A stretch of DNA of 64,000 nucleotides. Origin: CAJQLB01 sp905479065 (GTDB taxonomy: Bacteria > Bacteroidota > Bacteroidia > Flavobacteriales > Flavobacteriaceae). The notes below the pieces were generated by a model that was not told where the DNA came from, made no database searches, and saw only the letters and a list, made by a program, of their open reading frames with translations. The stretch lies in the NCBI GenBank assembly GCA_943846735.1, contig OX044364.1, forward strand, positions 744,001-808,000, written 5' to 3'. Shown one piece after another: positions 54,501-63,602 of this stretch (the first letter of the stretch is position 1; every line of letters begins with the position of its first letter). Made by a program: the position numbers and the translations under genes.

Positions 54501-57500
54501 AACAAACATTAACAGCTGCTGATAATTGTGGTGATGCAACAGTTGCTTTTAATGAAACAACAACTGATGGTGATTGCCCTGGTAATTATACAATCAATAG
54601 AACATGGACTGCTACTGATGCTTGTGGAAATACAACAACTCACAATCAAACAGTCACTGTTCAAGATACTACAGCACCAACTTTTAATGAAGAACTTCCT
54701 GCTGATATTACTGCTCAATGTGATAATGTCCCAGAAGAACAAACATTAACAGCTGCTGATAATTGTGGTGATGCAACAGTTGCTTTTAATGAAACAACAA
54801 CTGATGGTGATTGCCCTGGTAATTATACAATCAATAGAACATGGACTGCTACTGATGCTTGTGGAAATACAACAACTCACAATCAAACAGTCACTGTTCA
54901 AGATACTACAGCACCAACTTTTAATGAAGAACTTCCTGCTGATATTACTGCTCAATGTGATAATGTCCCAGAAGAACAAACATTAACAGCTGCTGATAAT
55001 TGTGGTGATGCAACAGTTGCTTTTAATGAAACAACAACTGATGGTGATTGCCCTGGTAATTATACAATCAATAGAACATGGACTGCTACTGATGCTTGTG
55101 GAAATACAACAACTCACAATCAAACAGTCACTGTTCAAGATACTACAGCACCAACTTTTAATGAAGAACTTCCTGCTGATATTACTGCTCAATGTGATAA
55201 TGTCCCAGAAGAACAAACATTAACAGCTGCTGATAATTGTGGTGATGCAACAGTTGCTTTTAATGAAACAACAACTGATGGTGATTGCCCTGGTAATTAT
55301 ACAATCAATAGAACATGGACTGCTACTGATGCTTGTGGAAATACAACAACTCACAATCAAACAGTCACTGTTCAAGATACTACAGCACCAACTTTTAATG
55401 AAGAACTTCCTGCTGATATTACTGCTCAATGTGATAATGTCCCAGAAGAACAAACATTAACAGCTGCTGATAATTGTGGTGATGCAACAGTTGCTTTTAA
55501 TGAAACAACAACTGATGGTGATTGCCCTGGTAATTATACAATCAATAGAACATGGACTGCTACTGATGCTTGTGGAAATACAACAACTCACAATCAAACA
55601 GTCACTGTTCAAGATACTACAGCACCAACTTTTAATGAAGAACTTCCTGCTGATATTACTGCTCAATGTGATAATGTCCCAGAAGAACAAACATTAACAG
55701 CTGCTGATAATTGTGGTGATGCAACAGTTGCTTTTAATGAAACAACAACTGATGGTGATTGCCCTGGTAATTATACAATCAATAGAACATGGACTGCTAC
55801 TGATGCTTGTGGAAATACAACAACTCACAATCAAACAGTCACTGTTCAAGATACTACAGCACCAACTTTTAATGAAGAACTTCCTGCTGATATTACTGCT
55901 CAATGTGATAATGTCCCAGAAGAACAAACATTAACAGCTGCTGATAATTGTGGTGATGCAACAGTTGCTTTTAATGAAACAACAACTGATGGTGATTGCC
56001 CTGGTAATTATACAATCAATAGAACATGGACTGCTACTGATGCTTGTGGAAATACAACAACTCACAATCAAACAGTCACTGTTCAAGATACTACAGCACC
56101 AACTTTTAATGAAGAACTTCCTGCTGATATTACTGCTCAATGTGATAATGTCCCAGAAGAACAAACATTAACAGCTGCTGATAATTGTGGTGATGCAACA
56201 GTTGCTTTTAATGAAACAACAACTGATGGTGATTGCCCTGGTAATTATACAATCAATAGAACATGGACTGCTACTGATGCTTGTGGAAATACAACAACTC
56301 ACAATCAAACAGTCACTGTTCAAGATACTACAGCACCAACTTTTAATGAAGAACTTCCTGCTGATATTACTGCTCAATGTGATAATGTCCCAGAAGAACA
56401 AACATTAACAGCTGCTGATAATTGTGGTGATGCAACAGTTGCTTTTAATGAAACAACAACTGATGGTGATTGCCCTGGTAATTATACAATCAATAGAACA
56501 TGGACTGCTACTGATGCTTGTGGAAATACAACAACTCACAATCAAACAGTCACTGTTCAAGATACTACAGCACCAACTTTTAATGAAGAACTTCCTGCTG
56601 ATATTACTGCTCAATGTGATAATGTCCCAGAAGAACAAACATTAACAGCTGCTGATAATTGTGGTGATGCAACAGTTGCTTTTAATGAAACAACAACTGA
56701 TGGTGATTGCCCTGGTAATTATACAATCAATAGAACATGGACTGCTACTGATGCTTGTGGAAATACAACAACTCACAATCAAACAGTCACTGTTCAAGAT
56801 ACTACAGCACCAACTTTTAATGAAGAACTTCCTGCTGATATTACTGCTCAATGTGATAATGTCCCAGAAGAACAAACATTAACAGCTGCTGATAATTGTG
56901 GTGATGCAACAGTTGCTTTTAATGAAACAACAACTGATGGTGATTGCCCTGGTAATTATACAATCAATAGAACATGGACTGCTACTGATGCTTGTGGAAA
57001 TACAACAACTCACAATCAAACAGTCACTGTTCAAGATACTACAGCACCAACTTTTAATGAAGAACTTCCTGCTGATATTACTGCTCAATGTGATAATGTC
57101 CCAGAAGAACAAACATTAACAGCTGCTGATAATTGTGGTGATGCAACAGTTGCTTTTAATGAAACAACAACTGATGGTGATTGCCCTGGTAATTATACAA
57201 TCAATAGAACATGGACTGCTACTGATGCTTGTGGAAATACAACAACTCACAATCAAACAGTCACTGTTCAAGATACTACAGCACCAACTTTTAATGAAGA
57301 ACTTCCTGCTGATATTACTGCTCAATGTGATAATGTCCCAGAAGAACAAACATTAACAGCTGCTGATAATTGTGGTGATGCAACAGTTGCTTTTAATGAA
57401 ACAACAACTGATGGTGATTGCCCTGGTAATTATACAATCAATAGAACATGGACTGCTACTGATGCTTGTGGAAATACAACAACTCACAATCAAACAGTCA

Positions 57501-58822
57501 CTGTTCAAGATACTACAGCACCAACTTTTAATGAAGAACTTCCTGCTGATATTACTGCTCAATGTGATAATGTCCCAGAAGAACAAACATTAACAGCTGC
57601 TGATAATTGTGGTGATGCAACAGTTGCTTTTAATGAAACAACAACTGATGGTGATTGCCCTGGTAATTATACAATCAATAGAACATGGACTGCTACTGAT
57701 GCTTGTGGAAATACAACAACTCACAATCAAACAGTCACTGTTCAAGATACTACAGCACCAACTTTTAATGGAACACTTCCATTTTACATTAAAGCTGAAT
57801 GTGACGACATACCAGAACCAACTATATTAACGGCCTCCGACAATTGTGGTGATGCTACAGTCACTTTTAGCGAAACGACTTCAGAGCGTTCTTGCCCTGT
57901 ACTTTATGAAATCACTAGAACTTGGACAGCAACTGATTCATGTGGTAACACTACAACTCATACACAGAGAGTGGATGTCGAAGACCTTACTCCTCCCATA
58001 GTAACAACTGTTTATGACTCTGAAATATCTGTGTCATGTGCGGAAATCCCTGAAGTTCCGCAATTAGAATTTGAAGATGCTTGTTCATCAGAAATAAATA
58101 TAGAATTTGAAGAAACATCAACTAATAATGGTACAACTGCTGATTACAATATTACACGTTTTTGGATTGTAACGGATGAGTGTGGCAATACTGAAGTATT
58201 TTCTCAAATAATTTTTGTGACTGTCGACGGGACAACTGGAGGTACTACCGATTTGTGTATTGAAGAGAATTTTGAGTTTGATTTATTCTCACTACTCAGT
58301 GGTGATTATGATCTTGACGGAACTTGGGAAGTAACTTCTAATAATGCAACAATCAGTGGTAGTTCATTCAACCCGTCATCGTTATTAGATTCGAATGGTA
58401 ATTACACATTTGAGCAAGTACAAGACACTTATACTTTTGCATACACGTCTACTAGTAATTGCCCAACATCAACAGAGGTATCCATAACACTTAATGATCT
58501 TTGTAGAGCTTTACCTTGTGGTGATGAGGAAGGTGTTGAAATATCAAAAGCGGTCACTGCTAACGGGGATCAATGGAATGAATATTTTACAGTCACAGGT
58601 ATTGAGGGTTGTGGTTTTACAACAGAAGTTGAAATATACAATCGTTGGGGTGCTCTAGTTTATAAATCAGTAGATTATCAGAATGACTGGAATGCATTCT
58701 CTCATGACAAATCTATCGGTGGCTCTGACAAAGTTCCCACGGGAACCTACTATTATATCGTAAAACTAAAAGATAGCGGATTGAAACCTTTTGCTGGTCC
58801 AATTTACGTTGCAACAAAATAA
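51521..58822 (+). CDS. Giant HYR-like repeat adhesin with type IX (type B) sorting domain
   Basis: 2433 residues, exported by Sec (signal peptide near residues 1-28) and then by type IX secretion. Residues about 29-415 form an N-terminal domain I do not recognise. From about 418 to 2240 there are 23 HYR-like domains of 79 residues, each with four cysteines (QCDN, DNCG, GDCPG, DACGN) and ending VTVQDTTAPTFN: three diverged, 18 identical, two diverged. The last about 100 residues are the gliding-motility-associated CHU_C domain (AVTANGDQWNEYF, IYNRWGALVYKS, VPTGTYYYIVKL). The following PorP/SprF and OmpA genes are its expected partners. Likely a SprB-type surface adhesin. Confidence 0.93.
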   Translation: MKTILLNQTLKNLIVIVLLTFSFSSPAQSTPTDFNAGAAIIDMGITPQTSNNALKPYGLVHALVGEGIPVHWIIKDSKSFEEIDIVISGTLTKSATSKQTKNLKAGPFLISAEHMTDAESIIQNWIDNNSNGGNDALTVYWNLDAIVNAPVSGIITSFPATVIYPKNGDITSTKDTDIETGFFNPAGILKSSGAFRKGTPSDINACDQFYVLSHHTDPEKNWSQNDVNLIYDFVTTGRNVWMGCHDVSISENLKTDGKPHNKLNFLSNDGLLPYKDTSNGSNSDIYTFEGPTHANTFNNSNIVYEEAAASDPIMQFVGEIHEAFNGNSEKVFLPRQQGWRDSSTIGFYDPSHSDVNDLSPGKAGILVYGKAYGNASYGTILYNGSHISKANEGNTAQWIGEARTFGNFLLQSALELGTTFNEDLPQDMVVECDNIPAAAILTANGGCGTTATVTYNEEQLKTDCDSQYILTRTWVATDTLGNTTTHTQTVTVQDTTAPTFNEELPADITAQCDNVPEPAVLTASDNCDTTIKVSFDEKTLDSNCDYNYILYRTWTASDCAGNSISHTQTITVQDTTAPTFNEELPADITAQCDNVPEPMVLTATDNCDPNPAVTYSEVFREGVCPNTYSIIRIWTVTDACSNTTLHNQTVTVQDTTAPTFNEELPADITAQCDNVPEEQTLTAADNCGDATVAFNETTTDGDCPGNYTINRTWTATDACGNTTTHNQTVTVQDTTAPTFNEELPADITAQCDNVPEEQTLTAADNCGDATVAFNETTTDGDCPGNYTINRTWTATDACGNTTTHNQTVTVQDTTAPTFNEELPADITAQCDNVPEEQTLTAADNCGDATVAFNETTTDGDCPGNYTINRTWTATDACGNTTTHNQTVTVQDTTAPTFNEELPADITAQCDNVPEEQTLTAADNCGDATVAFNETTTDGDCPGNYTINRTWTATDACGNTTTHNQTVTVQDTTAPTFNEELPADITAQCDNVPEEQTLTAADNCGDATVAFNETTTDGDCPGNYTINRTWTATDACGNTTTHNQTVTVQDTTAPTFNEELPADITAQCDNVPEEQTLTAADNCGDATVAFNETTTDGDCPGNYTINRTWTATDACGNTTTHNQTVTVQDTTAPTFNEELPADITAQCDNVPEEQTLTAADNCGDATVAFNETTTDGDCPGNYTINRTWTATDACGNTTTHNQTVTVQDTTAPTFNEELPADITAQCDNVPEEQTLTAADNCGDATVAFNETTTDGDCPGNYTINRTWTATDACGNTTTHNQTVTVQDTTAPTFNEELPADITAQCDNVPEEQTLTAADNCGDATVAFNETTTDGDCPGNYTINRTWTATDACGNTTTHNQTVTVQDTTAPTFNEELPADITAQCDNVPEEQTLTAADNCGDATVAFNETTTDGDCPGNYTINRTWTATDACGNTTTHNQTVTVQDTTAPTFNEELPADITAQCDNVPEEQTLTAADNCGDATVAFNETTTDGDCPGNYTINRTWTATDACGNTTTHNQTVTVQDTTAPTFNEELPADITAQCDNVPEEQTLTAADNCGDATVAFNETTTDGDCPGNYTINRTWTATDACGNTTTHNQTVTVQDTTAPTFNEELPADITAQCDNVPEEQTLTAADNCGDATVAFNETTTDGDCPGNYTINRTWTATDACGNTTTHNQTVTVQDTTAPTFNEELPADITAQCDNVPEEQTLTAADNCGDATVAFNETTTDGDCPGNYTINRTWTATDACGNTTTHNQTVTVQDTTAPTFNEELPADITAQCDNVPEEQTLTAADNCGDATVAFNETTTDGDCPGNYTINRTWTATDACGNTTTHNQTVTVQDTTAPTFNEELPADITAQCDNVPEEQTLTAADNCGDATVAFNETTTDGDCPGNYTINRTWTATDACGNTTTHNQTVTVQDTTAPTFNEELPADITAQCDNVPEEQTLTAADNCGDATVAFNETTTDGDCPGNYTINRTWTATDACGNTTTHNQTVTVQDTTAPTFNEELPADITAQCDNVPEEQTLTAADNCGDATVAFNETTTDGDCPGNYTINRTWTATDACGNTTTHNQTVTVQDTTAPTFNGTLPFYIKAECDDIPEPTILTASDNCGDATVTFSETTSERSCPVLYEITRTWTATDSCGNTTTHTQRVDVEDLTPPIVTTVYDSEISVSCAEIPEVPQLEFEDACSSEINIEFEETSTNNGTTADYNITRFWIVTDECGNTEVFSQIIFVTVDGTTGGTTDLCIEENFEFDLFSLLSGDYDLDGTWEVTSNNATISGSSFNPSSLLDSNGNYTFEQVQDTYTFAYTSTSNCPTSTEVSITLNDLCRALPCGDEEGVEISKAVTANGDQWNEYFTVTGIEGCGFTTEVEIYNRWGALVYKSVDYQNDWNAFSHDKSIGGSDKVPTGTYYYIVKLKDSGLKPFAGPIYVATK
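53456..57770 (+). repeat. 237-bp tandem repeat array, about 18.2 copies, no visible variation
   Basis: In-frame 237-bp (79-codon) units encode identical HYR-like domains. By eye I see no nucleotide difference between copies, synonymous positions included. Flanking units of the same family (52770-53455 and 57771-58230) differ clearly, so the identical block is recent or homogenised. Copy number may be unstable, and may be mis-estimated in the assembly. Confidence 0.95.
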
Positions 58823-58833
58823 ATTAACCTATC

Positions 58834-59754
58834 ATGAAAAAATTTATAACGTTTAACATAATTGCACTGACTTTACTATGTGGCATGCCGACATTTGGTC
58901 AACAAATTCCCCAGTTTACGCAATATATGTTTAATACAATCTCGATAAATCCCGCGTATGCAGGGAGTAGAGAAACGCTGAGTTTGGTGGGGCTTCATAG
59001 AAGTCAATGGATTGGACTTGATGGAGGGCCGTCAACGCAAACATTTTCAATACATTCACCAATGAAAAATGAGAAGGTAGGCCTAGGCTTATCCTTTATC
59101 AATGACCAATTAGGCTTTGAAAACTTCTCTTATATTTATGGGGACTTCTCTTACACGATACAAGTTGGAGAAAAAACAAAACTTGCTTTTGGACTAAAAG
59201 CTGGCTTTACATCGTACACTATTGATCAAGAATTGAGAGATGCAGAGCCAAATGACCCTGCTATCTACGGTATAGAAAATAGATGGAGTCCAAATATCGG
59301 AGCAGGTGCTTACTTACATGCAAATCGTTGGTACTTTGGTTTATCTACACCGCGAATATTAACTAGTAAATTTTCTGGATCAGAAGATTATGAGGCCCTC
59401 GAGAAAGTAGGATATTACGTTACAGGTGGTATTGTTGTGGATGTTAATAAAACCGTTAAGTTTAAACCTTCCTTTCTCGTAAAAGTAACAAATGGCGCTC
59501 CCCTCTCCTATGATCTCACCGGTAATTTCTTGTTTAATGATAAATTATGGCTTGGAGCAGCTTACCGTTTTAATGAATCTACAGGGGCATTTGGTGCAAT
59601 TGCTGATTTTCAAGTGTCAAAACAGTTTAGAATAGGCTATGCATATGAACATCCTGATTCTGATATCAGACCTTACACTGGAGGAACTCATGAAATATTA
59701 TTAATGTTCGAGGTATTCAAAAGTAAACGTGTTAAATCCCCGAGATACTTCTAA
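58834..59754 (+). CDS. PorP/SprF family type IX secretion outer-membrane protein
   Basis: 306-residue beta-barrel with signal peptide (ITFNIIALTLLCGMPTFGQ). Hallmarks: QIPQFTQYMFNTISINPAYAGSR at the mature start, then GLHRSQWIGLDGGPSTQT, and a C-terminal FEVFKSKR. SprF-like proteins are needed for secretion or anchoring of the specific CHU_C-tailed adhesin encoded next to them. It starts 11 bp after the adhesin gene. Confidence 0.95.
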   Translation: MKKFITFNIIALTLLCGMPTFGQQIPQFTQYMFNTISINPAYAGSRETLSLVGLHRSQWIGLDGGPSTQTFSIHSPMKNEKVGLGLSFINDQLGFENFSYIYGDFSYTIQVGEKTKLAFGLKAGFTSYTIDQELRDAEPNDPAIYGIENRWSPNIGAGAYLHANRWYFGLSTPRILTSKFSGSEDYEALEKVGYYVTGGIVVDVNKTVKFKPSFLVKVTNGAPLSYDLTGNFLFNDKLWLGAAYRFNESTGAFGAIADFQVSKQFRIGYAYEHPDSDIRPYTGGTHEILLMFEVFKSKRVKSPRYF

Positions 59755-59766
59755 AATATAACTACG

Positions 59767-61722
59767 ATGAAAACAAAATTATTTATTTACTTATTGGTAT
59801 GGTCTGTAGCCTTCAGTTTTTCTCAAACTAAAGTCGCAGATACGTTTTTTGATAATTATGCCTATGTAAAAGCGAGTGAGTTATATGAACAAGCCGTAAA
59901 TGATGGAGATGAAAGCATTCATGTTTTAACCCGTTTAGGTGATTGTTATTACAATAACTCAAACTCTCAAAAAGCTAGTATATGGTACAAACGTGCTTTT
60001 GATAAAAACATAAATGAAATTGACTCTGAATATCTCTTTAAATACATTCAGACACAACGAAGTTTAGGGAATTACAATGAAGCAGAAACATGGATAAAAG
60101 TATTTAAGGAGCGTCAAAGGTCGGATAATAGAGTGGCATCAGAAATTACTGATTTGAGTATATACAATACACTAGCCTCCACTGAGAGGGTATATGTTGA
60201 TATTGTTAATTTAGACTTAAATACAGCCTATTCTGATTTTGGTGGTTATGAATACAACGGTCGCATGTACTTTGCATCCACAAGACCGAATGAAAACACG
60301 AATAATAAAAAACTTTATACTTGGAATGAGCAGCCCTTTTTGGATATTTATGAAACTTCCGTTAGTGAAACAAATGGCTTAAAAGAACACGGACCTTCAA
60401 TACCTATCGATATCACTTCTATTAATACTGATTTTCACGAATCAACAATTGCGATAACTAATGATGGAAAAACTATCTATTTCACTCGTGATAACCTGAA
60501 CAAAAGAAATAAATTAGACGCTGATAAAAAAGGAACAACTCATTTAAAAATTTACAAAGCTTCCTATAACAATGAGGTTTGGAAAGATATTGAGGAGTTG
60601 CCGTTTAACTCAGACGACTATTCAAATGGTCACCCAGCATTAAGTCCTGATAACACAAAACTTTATTTTGTTTCTGACCGATTATATAAAGGTATGGATG
60701 TGCAAACCGACATTTATGTTGTAGACATTTTAGATGGTGGAAATGATTACAGTGTGCCAAAAAACTTAGGCTCTTCTGTAAACACATCCGGCCGTGAAAT
60801 GTTTCCATTTATAGCCAAGGATAGTACATTTTATTTTTCATCAGATGGATTTATTAATTTAGGATTGTTAGATATTTACAAATCAAATATCCTCAAGGCA
60901 TCTAATGAAAAGCCTATTAATTTGGGAGCTCCGTTTAATAGCGGAAATGACGACTTTGCGTTTTATGTTAATTCAGAAACTGAAACAGGTTACTTCTCAT
61001 CGAACAGAGATCAAGGTAAAGGTAATGACGACATCTATAGTTTTTCATCTTATGAGTGTGCACAAACAGTTAGCGGCGTTGTTAGAGATAAACAAAACAA
61101 TTTACCTGTGGCCTTGGCGACTGTTGAATTAATTAATGAAGACGGAAAAATAATAAACCGTTTTAATACAGATTTATCAGGCTCGTACAGTTTTGAAGTG
61201 GCTTGCGTCAAAAATTACAGTGTTAGAGCAAGTAAACCAGATTATGATGACGATGTTCAAAGTTTTACGACAACAACGTTAAATAAGGATGTTCATACAG
61301 TCGATTTATTATTGGATTGTCCGTTGTGTGAAATCCCCTGTGAAATTGTAATTAACCCTATTTATTTTGATTTTGATAAATGGAATATTAGAACTGATTC
61401 CAAAGTTGACCTTGAGTTAATAGTTGATATCATGAGAAATCATCCTAAAATGAAAATTACAATAGAGTCGCATACGGATAGAAGAGGCTCCTTCAAATAC
61501 AATGATAAATTATCGCAAAAACGTGCGTTATCTACTCGAGACTATATCGTGTCAAGAGGAATCCCAATAGAGCGTATTGTTAGTGCTCAAGGCTTTGGTG
61601 AACGTCAATTACTCATAAGTAATGAGGCAATTAATGCGATGGCGAGCAGAAAAGAAAAAGAGGTCGCCCATCAAAAAAATAGGCGCTCCTATTTCAAAAT
61701 TGTAAACTGTAACGACAATTAA
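59767..61722 (+). CDS. OmpA-family lipidless envelope protein with TPR and PD40 repeats (PorE-like)
   Basis: 651 residues with a signal peptide (FIYLLVWSVAFSFSQ). Domain order: TPR-like repeats (about 20-130), WD40-like PD40 beta-propeller (NTDFHESTIAITNDGKTIYF; HPALSPDNTKLYFVSDR), a carboxypeptidase-regulatory-like domain (SGVVRDKQNNLPVALATVEL), and the OmpA peptidoglycan-binding domain (YFDFDKWNIR, IESHTDRRG, LSQKRALSTRDYI). This architecture is the usual third member of adhesin-PorP-OmpA cassettes and anchors the machinery to peptidoglycan. It starts 12 bp after the PorP gene. Confidence 0.93.
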   Translation: MKTKLFIYLLVWSVAFSFSQTKVADTFFDNYAYVKASELYEQAVNDGDESIHVLTRLGDCYYNNSNSQKASIWYKRAFDKNINEIDSEYLFKYIQTQRSLGNYNEAETWIKVFKERQRSDNRVASEITDLSIYNTLASTERVYVDIVNLDLNTAYSDFGGYEYNGRMYFASTRPNENTNNKKLYTWNEQPFLDIYETSVSETNGLKEHGPSIPIDITSINTDFHESTIAITNDGKTIYFTRDNLNKRNKLDADKKGTTHLKIYKASYNNEVWKDIEELPFNSDDYSNGHPALSPDNTKLYFVSDRLYKGMDVQTDIYVVDILDGGNDYSVPKNLGSSVNTSGREMFPFIAKDSTFYFSSDGFINLGLLDIYKSNILKASNEKPINLGAPFNSGNDDFAFYVNSETETGYFSSNRDQGKGNDDIYSFSSYECAQTVSGVVRDKQNNLPVALATVELINEDGKIINRFNTDLSGSYSFEVACVKNYSVRASKPDYDDDVQSFTTTTLNKDVHTVDLLLDCPLCEIPCEIVINPIYFDFDKWNIRTDSKVDLELIVDIMRNHPKMKITIESHTDRRGSFKYNDKLSQKRALSTRDYIVSRGIPIERIVSAQGFGERQLLISNEAINAMASRKEKEVAHQKNRRSYFKIVNCNDN

Positions 61723-62143
61723 AAGTGTTTCAAAACTCAAACCAAAAAAGATCTTAACGTGATCCGGTGAATAAGCACACCTTTCTTATCTACAATGAAG
61801 TGTGTATATGCTTGTTAAAGAGATGGTTGTTTTAATCCGTGAAATATTTGTAATGTAAATCGAATCTGGGATAGAATAATTTGATATTTCAATACTGAGT
61901 ATAGCGCTATTTTCAACAAAACGACACACAAGGATTCTACTTGCTTAACAATCTTATGAGAAAATATTAGATAAATAAGAGTTTAGCATCTATAACATCA
62001 CAATAGAAAAGCATGTGAAACGGTAGTAATTTATATTGAATTACTATTTACATTACCTGTATAAAAAAGCCGCATACTCTTATGTATGCGGCTTTAATGC
62101 TATTAATCAATTATCATGTTATCACGTGAATGATGAACGCTCT
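61723..62143. other. Intergenic region after the adhesin operon
   Basis: No gene recognised on either strand. A minus-strand reading QAYTHFIVDKKGVLIHRI near 61748-61815 looks slightly thioredoxin-like but is isolated by stops. The terminator of the CAP gene lies at 62063-62096. Confidence 0.4.
62063..62096 (-). terminator. Intrinsic terminator of the CAP-domain gene
   Basis: GCCGCATAC (62069-62077) pairs with GTATGCGGC (62084-62092); on the minus strand it ends in a U-run. It lies about 50 bp after the stop codon at 62144. Confidence 0.85.
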
Positions 62144-62638
62144 TTATTTACTAATAAAAATATTGGTGTAATACCATCTCCCATCTTCATCCATTTCAGC
62201 AGAAATATCAAAATCTGTATAATCACCCTCGATAACGTTTTTATGACCTTCGCTATTTAGCCATGCATTTACTACAGATTCTGGAGTACTAAAAGCATAT
62301 GCTACATTTTCAGCAACAGTCAGTGCTCCAACATTATTCATCAAATTATTTTTTCTTTGAAAGAAATTAGCATGTGAAACTTCATCATTCTCAATCATGT
62401 AATCAGTATGTCCATAAGCCTCAGCTTTTATGGTACTCATTCCATTTAAAGGTTGTAAACCGATGTTTATTCTATGACTGTTAATTAATTCAAGAACTTC
62501 CACTTCTATAGTCTTTGTTTGAGGTATATGTGAGTTTTGAATCGCTTCAATTTTGTCTTCTTCTATCACATCTGTTGAACAAGAGAATGACATTAAACTC
62601 AGTAACACCAGCGTAGGGAGTAGCGTAGGTAGTTTCAT
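62144..62638 (-). CDS. CAP-domain (SCP/PR1-like) lipoprotein
   Basis: 164 residues with a lipoprotein signal ending SFSCS (Cys20). The CAP core is visible: LELINSHRINIGLQPL, EVSHANFFQRK (the SHxxF signature), VAENVAYAF and AWLNSEGHKNVIEGDYTD. Surface-exposed CAP proteins of bacteria are of mixed or unknown role. Single-gene unit with its own terminator. Confidence 0.92.
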   Translation of the reverse strand: MKLPTLLPTLVLLSLMSFSCSTDVIEEDKIEAIQNSHIPQTKTIEVEVLELINSHRINIGLQPLNGMSTIKAEAYGHTDYMIENDEVSHANFFQRKNNLMNNVGALTVAENVAYAFSTPESVVNAWLNSEGHKNVIEGDYTDFDISAEMDEDGRWYYTNIFISK

Positions 62639-62850
62639 TTTGTAGGGTTTTTTTGATTTGGTTATTCAAATATATCCTCCTAACTAAAAGAAACTGTTAA
62701 TAAAGTGTTAAATTCGATAAAGTGCATGCATTTCAACGAATATTTAACACTTTTTATCGATGAAATACATAAATATTAATTTTTTTAAGCTTTTTATCGT
62801 ATTTATTATGCATTTAAACGATAAATAAATATTAAGCTAAAAATCTTATT

Positions 62851-63498
62851 TTAAGGGGCTAAACGTGTTATGATCCAATCAAACTTTTTGTTCAATGTAT
62901 AACGAATTCTATCATGTAGTCGGTTCTCTCTGCCCTGCCAAAATTCAATCTCCACAGGCTTTACGATAAATCCTCCCCAATAGGATGGGCGCTCTATTTG
63001 TTTTCCAACATACTCTTTTTCCAGATCTTGCAGCCTATGCTCAAGCTCTTCCCTGTCTTTGACCACTTCACTTTGATTAGATGCGATCGCACCGAGCTGA
63101 CTACCTCTTGGACGAGAATCGAAATATCCATCACTTAGATTTTCTGGGATTTTTTCTGCTTTGCCTTTAATTATGACCTGTCTTTCTGCAAAATTCCAGA
63201 AAAACGATAAACAGACATTTGGATTGTTTATAATTGATTTTCCTTTTTCACTTTTATAGTTGGTGTAAAAAATAAACCCCTCATACGTATATCTTTTTAG
63301 TAAAACTACGCGTCCTCTCGGATAGCCATCTAAGCCAATCGTTGCGATAGTCATCGCGTTTACTTCGTCTGCACTATTCGTTTGCTCCACCTCATAAAAC
63401 CACTTTTGAAAAAGCTCAAGAGGATTTTCAGGAACATTTGCCTTAAGCAAGGCCCCTTTTTCATAAGACTTTCGATAACCACTTAAATCATTTTCCAT
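62851..63498 (-). CDS. pdxH: Pyridoxamine 5'-phosphate oxidase
   Basis: FMN enzyme that makes pyridoxal 5'-phosphate. I start it at ATG 63496-63498 (MENDLSGYRKSYEKG), which gives the usual 215 residues; the frame extends upstream to 63552, but those 18 residues are not family-like. Motifs: RVVLLKRYTYEGFIFYTNY, SRPRGSQLGAIAS and the C-terminal FWQGRENRLHDRIRY with the substrate-binding R and H. It lies about 100 bp after rnz. Confidence 0.96.
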   Translation of the reverse strand: MENDLSGYRKSYEKGALLKANVPENPLELFQKWFYEVEQTNSADEVNAMTIATIGLDGYPRGRVVLLKRYTYEGFIFYTNYKSEKGKSIINNPNVCLSFFWNFAERQVIIKGKAEKIPENLSDGYFDSRPRGSQLGAIASNQSEVVKDREELEHRLQDLEKEYVGKQIERPSYWGGFIVKPVEIEFWQGRENRLHDRIRYTLNKKFDWIITRLAP

Positions 63499-63602
63499 AT
63501 AAAAAATATTTATGTTATACTCTGTCAAATTTAAGACAATTGACATTTTCAAAAGAAAAAAGAGTTGTTAAATTAACGGCCCAAAAGACAATTAATATCA
63601 AA

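Noticed and set aside
53561..57586. A 77-codon antisense frame (and a 73-codon plus-strand frame) recurring every 237 bp across the adhesin repeats
   Set aside because: They are mirror images of the repeated coding sequence. Their regular recurrence comes from the tandem repeat itself, and the antisense frame is rich in Cys/Ser/Ile as expected from a shadow frame.
53456..57770. Regularly spaced repeats considered as a CRISPR array
   Set aside because: Units are 237 bp, directly adjacent with no spacers, and in frame with a coding sequence. No cas genes are present.
61748..61815. Thioredoxin-like minus-strand reading QAYTHFIVDKKGVLIHRI
   Set aside because: Only about 25 codons between stops with no other conserved part; similarity may be chance.
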